Assembly (NCBI RefSeq): GCF_026914185.1
Contig: NC_070568.1
Span: 1,798,001-1,862,000 of the forward strand
Direction of reading: 5' to 3'
DNA from: Puccinia triticina
Lineage: Eukaryota > Basidiomycota > Pucciniomycetes > Pucciniales > Pucciniaceae
DNA length: 64,000 bases
Of this stretch, positions 1 to 11,545 are shown piece by piece. The position numbers and the translations under genes were made by a program. The first letter of the stretch is position 1. Each line of letters begins with the position of its first letter. The notes under the pieces were generated by a model, which saw only the letters and a program-made list of their open reading frames with translations, was not told the DNA's origin and ran no database searches.

Positions 1-424
1 AGTGATAACCTTGTTTTGACTTCATATTCTGTTTCCTCATGCAATTTGAACCCTATTTACAACTTACCAATTCTTTGTAACTATACTCCTTCCCTGAGTT
101 ATTGAGTTGTGACCCGCATGCGCAGTTGTGACGTGTCAGCGCTACCAGGCGCGCCAAACCACATTTACATATGTAAATTACATAGGCAAACTGTGAAAAT
201 TTTCGTAGTCAGGATCACCCTTTCCTGAGGCGGATCTACAGACTTCAGCACACCAGAACCACACCCCAGATAACCCCAGGATCTCCACCAAAGAGATTAC
301 CACGCTCCCAGTATACCTACCGTCACAGGCGCCTAGGATATTGACAGTAAGTAACCTCTTTCACTGAACCTTGTTTATCTCAGAGGTACAACTCTGTGTC
401 TTGCTTGAACTGCCTTTTTCTGCG

Positions 425-556
425 GGCCTTTGCCTTATCTTGATCACTGGGCTGTCCCTTCATACCTGCTGGCCTTTGCCTTATCTTGATCACAGGGCTG
501 TCCCTTCATACCAGCTGGCCTTTGCCTCTTCTTGATTACAGGGCTGTCCCTTAGGT
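425..556. repeat. Three-copy 46-bp tandem repeat
   Basis: A unit beginning GGCCTTTGCCTTATCTTGAT recurs at about 425, 471 and 517; the third copy is the most diverged. It lies in a 0.85-kb stretch (1-855) where I see no gene. That stretch also holds a pyrimidine-rich run near 770-805 just before the next reading frame. The function is unknown. Confidence 0.75.
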
Positions 557-855
557 TTCCCTTTAAGAACCTTGACTATCCAGAAGGAAGCTAAAAAATT
601 GTGGCTGGATTAAACTTATCTAATCCAGAGACCCTCCATGCTTCTTTGGTGAGAGGAGGCTGTAGCACTCTCTAGCACAGCTTGGCAGCACTCTTCTGAA
701 GAGGTAGCATTGCCAGTGGACGTGCATTCCCACCTGAATAACCTTGAATATCTCCTTATCCAGATCCTGCTCTGTTTCTCTTTCTCTTTCTCTCTCTCTC
801 TCTTATAATTGTATTTTCTTTATCCAAAGAAATCCAATTATTTCCCCCTTCTTTC

Positions 856-1656
856 TTGTGTCCTGCTGTCACTATAGAGACTCAGGCTCACATCAACGGT
901 TTAACTCACTATTCAATCCACCTTCCTAGAATGATCCTCTTAATCACAAAAGTCCTCCCACCAGCTCTTGGTCATGCAATACAACACTCTCTCCTAGTCA
1001 CGCCGAGCGGACAGCCAGGTCATTTTGTAGCCAAGGACTTCTACCTTGAAACCGAGAATCATTGGCTCAAATTCATATTCAACAACAACGGAATTGGAAC
1101 CAATGCAAAACGACTGAGGGATGTGTTTTCTTCAGCTATACCGCTTGTCAGTTTATCCTAGTTCCTGCCAATAACTATGCTTGCTGAGTTGAGATTATTT
1201 TTTCTATGTTCCTCAAAGCTGCAACGGTTAATTCGATCAATCAAGGATGATTCAGGTATATCTGATTGCTATCAATCACGCAAGCATAAAATCACCATCC
1301 AGTCAATAATTAACGCCTTCCTTTGCATGGCAATCTCAAAGTCTATTGGAGACAGAACCGATTCCTTGCAGACAACGACAAACCCGGCTCCCCAAAAAGG
1401 TCAAAAGAAGACCAAAAAAGACAAAGGGAAAACAACCAATATTATGGAACAAGGTATACATGTCATGCAAGAAGATTCTGCTGGAGCGAGGACTATTTTG
1501 AATCGCTTCCGACCATCGGCCGCCCTTCTCAACCCAACCTGGGAAATGGATGAAGTTTCTTCACCAGACGAACTTGGTATTTCACTTCAGAACTACTTTG
1601 GTCCGCTGGGAAATGATAACGATGACGACCTCACTCACAATGAAAATAGCACTTAA
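856..1656 (+). pseudogene. Unknown protein gene remnant, one frame with an internal stop
   Basis: A single reading frame runs from about 856 to 1656, broken only by TAG at 1159-1161, so about 265 residues are conceptually encoded. I do not recognise a named domain. The middle part is basic, with a Lys-rich segment; the C-terminus is acidic (GNDNDDDLTHNENST). It converges on the helicase cluster on the other strand, and its 3' end is only about 100 bp from the end of the small minus-strand ORF. It could be a decayed accessory gene of a mobile element or a remnant of a dispersed rust-specific family. The upstream start is uncertain because no ATG with clear context marks the 5' end. An intron spanning the stop cannot be excluded. 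Confidence 0.4.
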
Positions 1657-1752
1657 AAATATTAAGAAGTACTTTAATTTCTTTTCTTTTTGTCTGCACT
1701 CAAACCAAATATGTATGTACATGTTTTTGTTTTCAAATTTATTTTTATTGAT

Positions 1753-2082
1753 TCAAAGTAAAGAAGGATCAATTGATCCATTACCAGCTGTACTTGTCAA
1801 AGGCTCAGGACCAGGAGCATTGACCCTAGCATTCTTGTGTTCCATTGCAGCTATAGCCTGAAATTGACGTAAGACAACCTTATCATTGGCCCACTTAATC
1901 CTTTTCTTCTCACTTTCAATCAATTTCGCCTCCTTTGCGGTAAGTTTACGCTTGTCGTTGGCTTGGACTCTTGCGGCTGTCTTGGTTTTCTTCAGTGCAG
2001 CGGCTTCTTGGGTGGCTATTCTGGCTTCATTTTTTTGATTCTCTTTGTTCTCAATTTCCATTCGCAGTTGGCTTGCATTCAT
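1753..2082 (-). CDS. Small charged, probably coiled-coil protein (hypothetical)
   Basis: An open frame of 109 codons is very rich in Lys, Glu, Ala and Gln. It has heptad-like spacing through its first 75 residues (for example KENQKNEARIATQEAAALKK), which suggests a helical or coiled-coil segment. The tail is Pro/Gly-rich. It lies downstream of the helicase gene on the same strand, with about 375 bp between them, so it may be the last exon of a longer spliced gene. No catalytic motif is visible. It may be part of a transposon gene set. Confidence 0.35.
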   Translation of the reverse strand: MNASQLRMEIENKENQKNEARIATQEAAALKKTKTAARVQANDKRKLTAKEAKLIESEKKRIKWANDKVVLRQFQAIAAMEHKNARVNAPGPEPLTSTAGNGSIDPSLL

Positions 2083-2457
2083 GTTCAGTTCAGCGTCCGA
2101 TTCTTCCTGTCAACGTGAGATACATCTGTACTCATCAGCTGATTGGAAGACCTCGATATGTTCAAACAACATTGGAAATTGGCCGTCAAACATTTCACCA
2201 CTGATCAACTCGTTGATGTTGTTGTAGTCTGTTACGTAATATACCATTACGTTACATCCCACACTGTCATGGTAAGTCATACTGTCATGACTTACCATAG
2301 ACATGGGACTTTCCCATGTTTCCTCGACTTGACAGCGCTACACTATTACATACATATATACATATATATAGCTTATGCTTCTTCAGTTGTTGTATTTCTC
2401 ATTCTATTCTCATTTGTTCATTTCCATTGAAATACATTCTCCCATTGCCAGACTCTA

Positions 2458-4862
2458 TTAGATGTTGTCCAAAGTAAGTTTCTTGATATTCTTTGCAATC
2501 ATGCGCGCATGTTTGATGGTGAAGTAGATGTCTGCTGAATATGGTCCATAGTCATTCATTCCAGCATCAAAGAATTCGTTAAAGTACCAAACCAAGTTCT
2601 GCGCAAAGGTCTCAAGAATCTGGTGCAATGGTTTTTTGCCAGATTCTTCAACCCAGTCCACTCGATCATTGAGCACATGTTTTGCTTGACTAATTGGATG
2701 CAACTCGGCTATGTCTTCTGGTGAGTCCGATATAAAGGAATCAAAGTTATCGATGTTTGCTCTTTTCAGGTTGCTGATCACCCATTTACTGCTTTTGGGT
2801 TCACAGTTGGAACAGCTGCATTTGCCAAACTTCTCGACTTGACGTGCAGCTTCTTTCTTGTAGTTCGGATCGTCAAAGGACAAAGGAACATATCCTATTC
2901 TACAGTACAAATTCAAGTAAGTGTTCAATCCATCTAATTTAGTTTGGAACTCAACATACAAATTATCAAGCGAATAGGCAACCTGCAGGCAAACAGGTGT
3001 AATTGCTAATGCGTCCATCCTATCATCGTCGTTTTGGAACTCGACGTTGGTGAAATCACTGACAGAGTTCTTTCTGTTCTTGCGATTGTCCTCAACAAGC
3101 ATTATTAGCACTGTTCACGTAAGAAATCTATGACCATGGTGAGAGATATACATCAGCATAATTTCCCAGCCAAATTGGCTGGCACAATGGGATAAACTTT
3201 ATTTCAATCTTGCTGATGTTTAGCTTACGTGAAGAGTGCTATTGTAAGGCCCTTTTTACCATCTCTCCCGCAGCGTCCCAGCATTTGACATATAGACGCT
3301 GGGTCTCCTTGGCCGATATGGATGACAGATCGAACTCTCTTCCAGTTTTGGCCCAAGCCAAGCGCCATCGTCAAAGATACTACAGGAAAGACTCCTTTTG
3401 TGAAGTCGCCGGTGACATCGGCTTTATCCAAATCGCCAATAACAGAGTGGTAGCGGAGAGAAAAGGTGCTGGAAGCATCACCCTCTTGATTTGACTCACG
3501 CGCGCAGTTGAGGACGTGCAGGACTTTTCCGGTAAGGTTTCTTGTAGTAGAATATATCAAAGTTGGTATTATTTTACTATTGGGTGTTTGTTCTTGGGTA
3601 CTGTACAGACCAGCCAGGTCCTCCGAAGACGCAAGGGAATATTCCATGTTGATCCGCAACATGCAAATCTCAGGTTGGGTGAGTTTGGCTTGGACAAATT
3701 CAACCATGTTCTCGGTGAGCTTGAGCAATTCGAGAATCTTTTTGATTGCAATAGGGCGACAAGTGGCGGACATCATAAGCAGCGGAGTTCCATTGGTTGC
3801 CATCAGCCTACCACCCAGACCACCGTATCCTGGCCAAAAGCATCCGCGCTCCATATGTTTTAAATGGGATGCAAGCCCTTTTGATTCGCCACTGGCAACA
3901 AGGCCCCACACATACACCATATGCGCTTCATCCACGACAACCAAGGACAGGCGGCTTTGAAATTTTGGATTGAAATATATGTCACGGAAGATTTCACTAT
4001 TAAGAAAGGCTTCTGGGCTCTGTTGGCGGGAAAGTCAATTGGGGTCAGTATTGATTCCTCTGGAGTCCTCTCCTTTGCCTCTTTAGATTTCTTGGAATGT
4101 AAATTTTGCACAGAGATGGATATCTTACCAGGTACACAAATTCAAACTCCCCGGCAACAATTTTTTTAGCCACTTTTGCATTCAAGACATTGCTTGTCAG
4201 GTTGATTGCTGTGATATGTCTACCATCTACGCCAACTGATTTTTTTTCTTCAACCTGTACAGATGATGAACAAAAGCAATCAATGTAAAATAGGGTCATG
4301 AACCAAGGACACTGTATTTTTCAGAAATGCAAACCTGATTGTCTCCAAGTGAATTCAAAGGATTCAAGACCAGAACGATGGACTTTTGATAGGGCTGGAA
4401 TAGATTATGATACATCTCAGCTATGTGAGTCTTTCCAAAACCGCTACCCGCAAGAACAAAGGTGTGCCGGTCATGGACTAAGGCAGCTACGGCGTCAAAT
4501 TTTTCATCCTTGGCCTCATCTCCGCAGAGTTTTCTGGACTCGAATCGAATATGCTGTTTGAGGTCTTCATTGCTGAGCTTCAGGATACTTTGGGGCAACG
4601 TGATTCTTTTCCTTGAAGCATCTTTCACTTTCAAACCGGCCAACTCATCGGGAAGAGATTCTCCATCATTAAGAGTATTGATATCAGCAGCGAACGGAGG
4701 CTCTGGCAAATTCCGGGTGGAAACTGAATTTTCCTGGTGGCTTGGAATCGGATCTCTCTGATTGGGAATGGGACGTTCCGCATTTCCACCATTTAGCTTG
4801 CCGTTGTGAACAGCAGGTCCCCTGTTGACGTTTGTGCTTGATTCCTTGGGTTCCGGGTCCAT
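2458..4862 (-). pseudogene. RecQ-like ATP-dependent DNA helicase, split by a MITE
   Basis: A superfamily 2 helicase that would unwind DNA with ATP. Exons are 4862-4335, 4254-4129 and 4019-2458, with GT...AG introns of 80 and 109 bp, both in phase. Exon 1 has a polar N-terminus and then Walker A AGSGFGKT (about residues 138-145). Exon 3 opens with SPE, then VVVDEAH (motif II, about 245-251), MSAT (motif III) and QMLGRCGRDG (motif VI). The C-terminal part has a Cys cluster (CSCSNC) like the RecQ zinc-binding region. A 134-bp TIR element at 3107-3240 interrupts the frame just after motif VI. Ignoring it and one copy of its 3-bp duplication, the coding length becomes 693 codons in a single frame ending at TAG/TAA-type stop 2458. 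The family resembles RecQ/telomere-linked helicases expanded in rusts. The gene is disrupted only by the insertion. Confidence 0.8.
3107..3240. mobile_element. 134-bp MITE inside the helicase gene
   Basis: The ends are a 17-bp imperfect inverted repeat: AGCACTGTTCACGTAAG on the left and CTTACGTGAAGAGTGCT on the right, one mismatch. It is flanked by ATT on both sides (3104-3106 and 3241-3243), a 3-bp target duplication. It contains no ORF. Treating it as an intron fails because the obvious donor and acceptor leave the frame off by one, whereas precise removal with one ATT rejoins the helicase frame. The superfamily is unresolved; a 3-bp duplication fits PIF/Harbinger or CACTA-type elements. 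Confidence 0.8.
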
Positions 4863-5559
4863 TTTTAAGATTCTAACGAGGCTGATGGTGATCTTTGATG
4901 GTCAAGAATACACCTCTTTACTATCCAAGGGCTCAGACCAACGACTGTATTTGCATTTTAAACAGTCAAGTCGTTGTGTTATACATTATGATGGCATACA
5001 TGATCGTGATTTGCTTATTAATTAGAAATCAAAGGACTGAAAAAAACTGTAAGAAGCGGGGCCAGCTAACTTAGAACTGGTAACTTGGGATGGAAACAAA
5101 GGGTTTTCAAAAATCATTATTAAAATAATGAGCAAAGGGAAAAAACACTACATAACACGAAAACAAAGACGAGAAGCAGGCCTTCATTGTCTGGTAAGGA
5201 AATTAGGTGGATGTCATCAAGGAAGCGGCTACAGGAGGAAGAAGACAAAATATACAGCTTTCCCGCGAAATCGGGAAACTCATCACGTGGGAATTCCGAC
5301 TTAAGGTATAGACCTCCACTGGCGTGGACAGCTCTGCTGCTCGCTACCGCTGCCGCCCGGAGGCCTAGTTAAGCTTGGAGTCAAACCCGCAATCACCTGC
5401 TGACTTCTGCGGGTCGCCTCCCAGCCGCAATTGACCAGACACACCTCCATCCACTCGACTTCATCAGCAAAGATGGTCCACAACACACCTCAACTCCTAC
5501 TCGAAGCTCGCCAAGACAGAAAAAAACATGTCTGCATTGGATTAAGTCAAGAGTCCTCT
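4863..5559. other. Gene-free spacer upstream of the helicase
   Basis: I see no gene in this stretch. It contains a short perfect inverted repeat around 5260-5280 (TTTCCCG...CGGGAAA) and a GC-richer part from about 5300. The helicase promoter would lie near 4863-5050, but no clear core element stands out. Confidence 0.5.
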
Positions 5560-5944
5560 TGATAACCGGGTCTGTTCCGGTCACTTAGAGGATCAAATAT
5601 GTACTCCTCTTGATTACTGGTTCTCTTGGCCAGTCATCAAGAGGAGTAAACAATTACCTTGATGACCGGCTCTCTCCGTTCATCAAGAGGAGTAACCACT
5701 CGTACATCCTTGATGACCGGGCCCGTTCCTGTCATCGAGAAGAGTACAATGTAAGATAACTCCCCTCGATGACTGGTCTGCTTGGGTCATCAAGAGGATT
5801 GTTTCCTCCTCTTGATGACCGGGTTTGCTCCGGTCATTGAGATACGTGTGTGGTCTTCTCCAGTCATTTAGAGGAGTAAACAACTCCACTTGATGACTGG
5901 ACAGTTCTCTCCGGTCATCGAGAGGAGTAAACAACTCCGCTCGA
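5560..5944. repeat. Cluster of GATGACCGG-type palindromic repeats
   Basis: About ten units of the form CTCTTGATGACCGG...CCGGTCATCAAGAGGAGT follow one another with 35-55 bp spacing. Each unit is an imperfect inverted repeat around a short variable centre, and neighbours differ in a few bases. The family A LTR at 5945 is inserted in one of these units: the sequence before it and after it joins into a standard unit. Similar clusters recur at several other places in the window. Confidence 0.85.
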
Positions 5945-6877
5945 TGTAAGACTCAAAAGCGGTTGTGAAACCCTTTTGCTGAATGGAGAAGGGGATGATG
6001 GAGGTGCAAAACTCTGCCCTTCTATGCTATCAGATAACAAGACTCACCAAGCTAAGCTTGGCAAGTTTTAATCAAGTGATAGGTCTGGTCTAGTTCCAGA
6101 TGAAGTTGTTTGACAACAGGTATGTGAGAGTTGAGAGTGAGTTCAGTGGTTATTTGCAAATATGAGGGTTGTGGTGAGGTATAGATGTGATGGTAAGTGT
6201 GAAGGTGGTATGTAAATAACTGGGGAGTACTGAGCTGAGGAGCTGACAACTGGGGAGGAGAGAGCACCTTATATAGAAAAAAGTGGAGCCCCAGAGGGGC
6301 TTGTGGGTTAGGTTTTCAACTAATCTAGACAACAGTGTGAGGGATTTTAGCTGGTGGGAGTAGATACAAATGATGTCATAATATGTCAAGGGTACATAAA
6401 TGATGTCAGAAGAATGCAGTAGGGCCGCATGAAGGCTGCGTAAAGTGACATTAGACTGCATGAGTTGACAGGTGGATGCAGGGGGTGCATAAATGAAGTC
6501 TGAGGCTGCAGAGTCAGTGTGTGATGACATCATAATATGGAAATAGAAGAGTACTTGATAATATGTAATGACTGTAGTCTGATGGGGAGATGTATGTTTG
6601 TATCCTGTTATGTGTATAAGCATAATGCTGTAATCCTTGACTTGAGGCTTGTGACAGGCTGGTGACTGGGTATGTTGAACGTGTGATGGGTGTCCAGTGT
6701 CCAAAGAAGTGTAGGTTCCAATCCAGGGGGTTTCAGGTGATGCTTCCAGTGGTGACTAGGGGTAAAATTGGCCGTAGAATCCATTTCTGAGGTCCTTATA
6801 ATGGTATCTTGAGGCGTATTACGAGTAAATATATGTATGAGAAAAACCTTTGATTTTTCACTTTTCCGTCTACCACA
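5945..6877 (-). repeat. Family A LTR, apparent solo copy
   Basis: This 933-bp LTR begins TGTAAGACTC and ends CTACCACA on the plus strand, so it is in minus orientation (TGTGGTAGACGG...GAGTCTTACA). It is bounded by TCGA at 5941-5944 and 6878-6881, a 4-bp target duplication. It differs from the LTR at 12145-13078 by only a handful of bases, so insertion was recent. ORFs inside it are repeated in every copy and are not genes. It looks like a solo LTR, but its right flank is duplicated beyond the nearby complete element. Confidence 0.88.
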
Positions 6878-6980
6878 TCGATGACTGGACGGTTCTCTCC
6901 GGTCATCGAGAGGAGTATAAAATATCATGACCCCTCTTGATGACTGGTCCGCTTGGGTCATCGAGGGGAGTTTTTCCGTC
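6878..6980. repeat. 103-bp duplicated flank
   Basis: This segment (palindromic repeats starting TCGATGACTGG) is the same as 13079-13181, the sequence to the right of the family A element. It is followed abruptly by the interior of a family A LTR. The arrangement suggests that a solo-LTR version and a full-length version of the same locus have been joined end to end, by unequal exchange or by assembly. Confidence 0.85.
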
Positions 6981-7424
6981 GCTGCGTAAAGTGACATTAG
7001 ACTGCATGAGTTGACAGGTGGATGCAGGGGGTGCATAAATGAAGTCTGAGGCTGCAGAGTCAGTGTGTGATGACATCATAATATGGAAATAGAAGAGTAC
7101 TTGATAATATGTAATGACTGTAGTCTGATGGGGAGATGTATGTTTGTATCCTGTTATGTGTATAAGCATAATGCTGTGATCCTTGACTTCAGGCTTGTGA
7201 CAGGCTGGTGACTGGGTATGTTGAACGTGTGATGGGTGTCCAGTGTCCAAAGAAGTGTAGGTTCCAATCCAGGGGGTTTCAGGTGATGCTTCCAGTGGTG
7301 ACTAGGGGTAAAATTGGCCGTAGAATCCATTTCTGAGGTCCTTTTAATGGTATTTTGAGGCGTATTACGAGTAAATATATGTATGAGAAAAAACCTTTGA
7401 TTTTTCACTTTTCCGTCTACCACA
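6981..7424 (-). repeat. Truncated 3' LTR of the family A element
   Basis: It matches roughly 6435-6877 of the neighbouring LTR and ends with the same CTACCACA next to the polypurine tract. The first half of the LTR is absent, replaced by the 103-bp flank copy. Confidence 0.85.
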
Positions 7425-7460
7425 TCCTCCCCCAACTTATTGTCTGTCCCCAGACAATTC
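7425..7460 (-). promoter_or_regulatory. Polypurine tract and hairpin of the family A element
   Basis: On the minus strand AAGTTGGGGGAGGA lies directly before the 3' LTR, the expected site of plus-strand DNA priming. Immediately upstream is a perfect 8-bp stem ATTGTCTG/CAGACAAT with a 4-base loop. The same CCTCCCCCAACTT motif occurs three more times on the plus strand at about 8977, 9204 and 9406. Confidence 0.75.
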
Positions 7461-9508
7461 CACCAGAAAAGTGCCGTATATTGACTTTTGTAATCTTGAG
7501 GCTTGAATTTTTACTGGGTGACATGAGGAATCCTTGGGAAATTGGCCGTTGGATGTCTTCTGGGTGCAGTGACTGAGAGGCTGAGCCGGGTGAGTTTTGG
7601 TCAAAAAAATTGTTTTTTGTTGTTTTTCTGACTTTTCTTGGAGGGAAATTTTTGATGGTTCTGGGAGTTGAAGTGCTGCGCGCAGTCCGCAGCTGCGCAG
7701 TCGCGCAGTGCCGCAGTAGTTGACGTCGAGCTGCTGTAGTTGCCGCCGCAGTCGCGCCAGCTCTTGGTAGGGTGCGCGCGTCTGGAGCCGCGAGCTCGGT
7801 TCGGTTATCGAGTGTTGATCGGGGGCCCGTGGGTCCGGTGCCGGTGCTTCAGTTTGGTCGGGCCTTGGGCCCGGGTGTTCCGCGCTGCTCGCGCCCGCCC
7901 GCGTAGGTGTTTGAGCTGGCCCTGGGGTATGTATATCACCATACCCCTTGGAGGGTATGGATATATGCTTCAACTTCCGCCACCTTCCAATCCTGCCGAC
8001 CTCGAGTCCTCGACCGACTTGAATCCGAATTGAATCCTCAATCTGCAGGCTTGTACGCCACCCACGCCACCTGTCGTCTCCTCTCGAGCGAGCTTCGCCG
8101 CCCCAAATGCCATTGTTTGAGCTTGGATCGCTTTCTTCTTGGCCCAATCTGAGCTCAGCTGTCGTATGATGTTGGAGCCGTGGGTCTTGCCTTTCGCGTT
8201 GGGTCTTTTCAGGTAAGTGGTCATCCCCTGAGGAACTGGTAAGCTATAAGAGAGACCTCTTCCCAGTGCCTCTCCTCACTTGCTCATCATCCCACCAGTA
8301 CTATACTAGCCTCGTGCTGACTAAAACCTTACTTCTTCGTTATGACTGATCGTCCAATCTATAGAACCTACTATATGCGGACTTGATTATACTATTTGAA
8401 ACAGAGCGTCCACCGCCAGAGCCTTGTCCTGAGTACGCTTTTTTGATCAGAATCTACTAGCTTTGTATTCCATTGCCGGCCGCTGATGTCCAGTCTAATC
8501 TTCTTGTATTTGTTGGGATCAAGCCCAGCTCAACGCCATCGATCAATCCGCAGATTCAAGAGCCTGTTGTGCTCGTTGTGTCCGCACTAAGCTCCGGATA
8601 GTAATTGATCCGTCCGCCGTTGATCAGGATAAACATGTAAGTTTTTTTCTTTTCTATCCGACCATCTCGGGTCCTTGTTAATCCGGATATCCGCCCCGTA
8701 GATCCTGGGTACTGATTGGCTCGATCCCTTTGAACAATCCGCTGATTTGCGGGCCCGTTGTACTTGCCGCCAACGCCCAGATACTGACCAGCGCCCGGAT
8801 AGTGACCAGCGCTTTTGTGATCAATCTGACTGACGCCAAGCAGTCCATCCGATTCGAGTAAAGCGTTAGATAGTATTGATTAAGCCGTTGTAAAGTGCCC
8901 TTTTGCTAAAAATAAATAAATAAATAAAATAAAATAAACTCAAATAAAATGAATCCAAGACGGAATTGAAAGCCCCCTCCCCCAACTTAGCAGGTTGTCC
9001 TCAACCTTGAAGAAAGTGAGGTTAGAGTAAGCCAAGAAAAAAGTAAATGAAAAAAAGAGTGTGAGTTTTGAAGGAGTGGATTGAGTTGAAATTGTGAGTG
9101 GATAAGAGAGGTGGAGAAGAATGGTAAAATAGAAAAATAGTTGAGAGAAAAAGAGTGAGTGGAGGAAGGCGGGAAAAGAATGACTAAATGAAAGAGTGAG
9201 TTCCTCCCCCAACTTAAAAAAAATGACTGATATGATTGTCTTTGTGTTGAACAGTTTAGTCTCATGCCTAGGAGGTAGATTTTGTTTGATGGGTTATTTT
9301 TTTATAGATTTATTGAAGAGATTTTGAGTGGGGGGTAAGTAAGATTTTTGATAGTGATGGAGGGAGGACGGTAATGAAAGAGTAAGTCATGAAAGAATGT
9401 GGGCTCCTCCCCCAACTTGAAAGATTTAAGCCCCGAGATTTTGAGAATTTAGAGCTAATATCCAGTTTTGATAATTTTAGAAAAGAAAAAGAGAAAAATG
9501 GTAAATTG
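7461..9508. other. Non-coding internal region of the family A element
   Basis: I see no supportable gene. The part from about 7650 to 8160 is GC-rich, and the part from 8900 to 9420 is AT-rich with three extra copies of the polypurine motif. A 236-codon minus-strand frame at 7437-8147 is compositionally odd, without any recognised domain, and I do not call it. Confidence 0.55.
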
Positions 9509-11545
9509 TTAACCAATTCCAACAAGGAGCTGTGGGTGGTTGAATGCTTTCTGAAGTTTTCCAAAGCAATCCGGCGGAATCTTGAGAGTTGGTTGAAAAA
9601 TGAGCTTCTTGAGTAGGTAAAATAAGAGAAGAAATTCTTTGTTTTGTGATTTGGTTTGAGATAGGTTGTTAATGGATCTTTCCAATTCTTGTTTTGGTTT
9701 TAACTTATTTATTGAAAAAGTTGGTTTTGAGGTGATATCCGGAGGAACTGGGGCCGGCGGAGTCTTGAATACATCTTCAGCAGGAATTGGAATTGGAATT
9801 GGATTGATTGAAGTATGTGCACTTTCTGGATTGAAATCTGGAGTATTGATATTTGGGTTGCATAGACTGATGGGGTTGTAGTCCTTTTCTTCAGTGTCTG
9901 CATCTGTGGTCCCTGGCTCTTGAGGTAAAGGTTTGTTAAAGAATTCTTCATGTTGATCCAAGTGAGGTTTGAAAAGGTGCTTGCTGAAAATCTTGCTTTG
10001 AATTTTGTGAATATGTTGAATCCAACTGATTTCAGGGGAGCATGGAATTTGTGGATCTTGCTGAGTTGTTTCTGTAAGATGGGAATCTTCAATTTTTGAC
10101 TTATAGTTGTTGTTGAGTTGATGTGGCTGATGATCCAAGGTTTTGATTTTCTGAACAGATTGATCTGAAATTTCTTCCTGATTCATGCTGATAGCCGTAT
10201 TCACACTTTCGGAGTCAAATTCTAGTATCTCAATAACAGTGTGTTTAAGCTCCATTACTGTATCCATGAAGTATGCCATTGATGGTTTCTGGTTTGTTGC
10301 CATATCTGGTAGCTGGATTGTTGAAGCTGTTGTTTCAAAAACTGATTCCTGAGAGTAAGTCTGTGATTCTGTTTTTGTAAGTTCTGATGTAGGTTTTGTA
10401 ACATCTGTTATTGGTTCCACCATATCTGTCACAGGATGTGTGATTTCCATTGCCGGTTCCGGGACGTGTTTGAGTGGTTTTTCTGAGAATTTGAGTGAAT
10501 ATTTGTAATCAGGAGATAATTTTAAGCCCAGAGTGTTTGCTTGTTTTCGGAGTTCAGTAAGCTCTTTCTGAAGATGTTGGATTTGTTTCCAGCAAACTTC
10601 CTCTATCCGTATAACTTCCGTTTCCGCAGCAGCAACCAGGTGATTCCATTCGGTAACTTTATATTTCCCACTTTTCCCTTTTCAAAGCTGGCCATTGTTG
10701 AATAAGGTTTGTTTGATGTTTTCCTGACTTTCTCTTGAAAAGGAACTTAAGAATAAAACACTGGCTTCTTCTTTCTTCCAAACCTGGTAGGATTCCATCA
10801 TGTAATCAAGTATTGCGTTGAATTTTCCAAGATATCTTCTGTAAGTCTGGTAGTTTAAGATTCCTTGTTGGGCCTGTTGTCCTGCTACCTTGAATAGATC
10901 CTTCTTGGTGTACAAAACTGAAGCATCAAATTATCCCCAGGTGTCAATCATTTCTGTACGCAGGGTATCCCAGTGGCATTCTTCGTAACTGTCCATATCC
11001 TTGATTTGGCACTTTAGTTCCTCCGTTCGTATGAATTGTCCAATCTGAAGAGCTCTTTGAAATTTAGTTGAACCAAACCAATCTGCTGCCTGTTTGTATT
11101 TCCGTAAGAAGGTGAAGAATTGATTTCCATCATAGAATAGTTCATTGTAATCAATAAATCCTGGTGGGTAATCTGGTTGTTGATAGGTAGACTGATAGTG
11201 TTTTTGTTGTTGAGGCCAACAATATGATGGTTGTTGATAGATAGGATGATTTTGCTGAACCAGTATCCAAGGATATGGTGGCTGAGCAGGTTGTTGTTGT
11301 TGTGTCATTGTTTCTTGTGAAGTGCTTTGTTTTGGTTGATTTTCATCTGAGTTGGGTAAGTCCTCTTCAGTGGGATATCTGAATTGATTATCTGATCTTG
11401 TTTTGCTCTTTTTCTTTGTTTGAGTCGGCATTGTAGTTGTTCTATTCCTAATCATAGCCGGAGTTCTTGTGAATGGTCTTGTCCTTGAAGTGGTTCTTGA
11501 ATTAATTGTATCCTCAAAATCTGGTACGCCAAACACTATATTCAT
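9509..11545 (-). pseudogene. Ty3/gypsy-type Gag, one frame with two stops
   Basis: One frame of 679 codons runs from ATG 11545 to 9509, interrupted by TAA (10931-10933) and TGA (10682-10684). The N-terminal 100 residues are basic, then Gln/Pro-rich. From about residue 135 there is a capsid-like region (FYDGNQFFTFLRKYKQAADW, later EECHWDTLRTEMIDTWG) that continues past the first stop with KKDLFKV...YRRYLGKFNAILDYM. The C-terminal third is Pro/Thr/Glu-rich and ends with QSPRLLVGIG-like low-complexity sequence. No zinc knuckle is seen. Gag would package the element RNA in the cytoplasm. The two stops disable the gene unless they are read through. Homology to gypsy Gag is by pattern, not alignment. 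Confidence 0.7.

Noticed and set aside
3112..3230. Possible intron between the helicase motif VI region and its C-terminal part
   Set aside because: The available GT and AG sites leave the frame off by one, and the segment has inverted ends and a target duplication, so it is a MITE.
6052..7435. Frames inside family A LTRs
   Set aside because: The same frames occur in each LTR copy on the strand expected by chance and show no coding features.
7437..8147. 236-codon minus-strand frame in the family A internal region
   Set aside because: Pro/Arg-rich, GC-driven composition, no recognised domain, and it runs across the polypurine-tract side of a retroelement.
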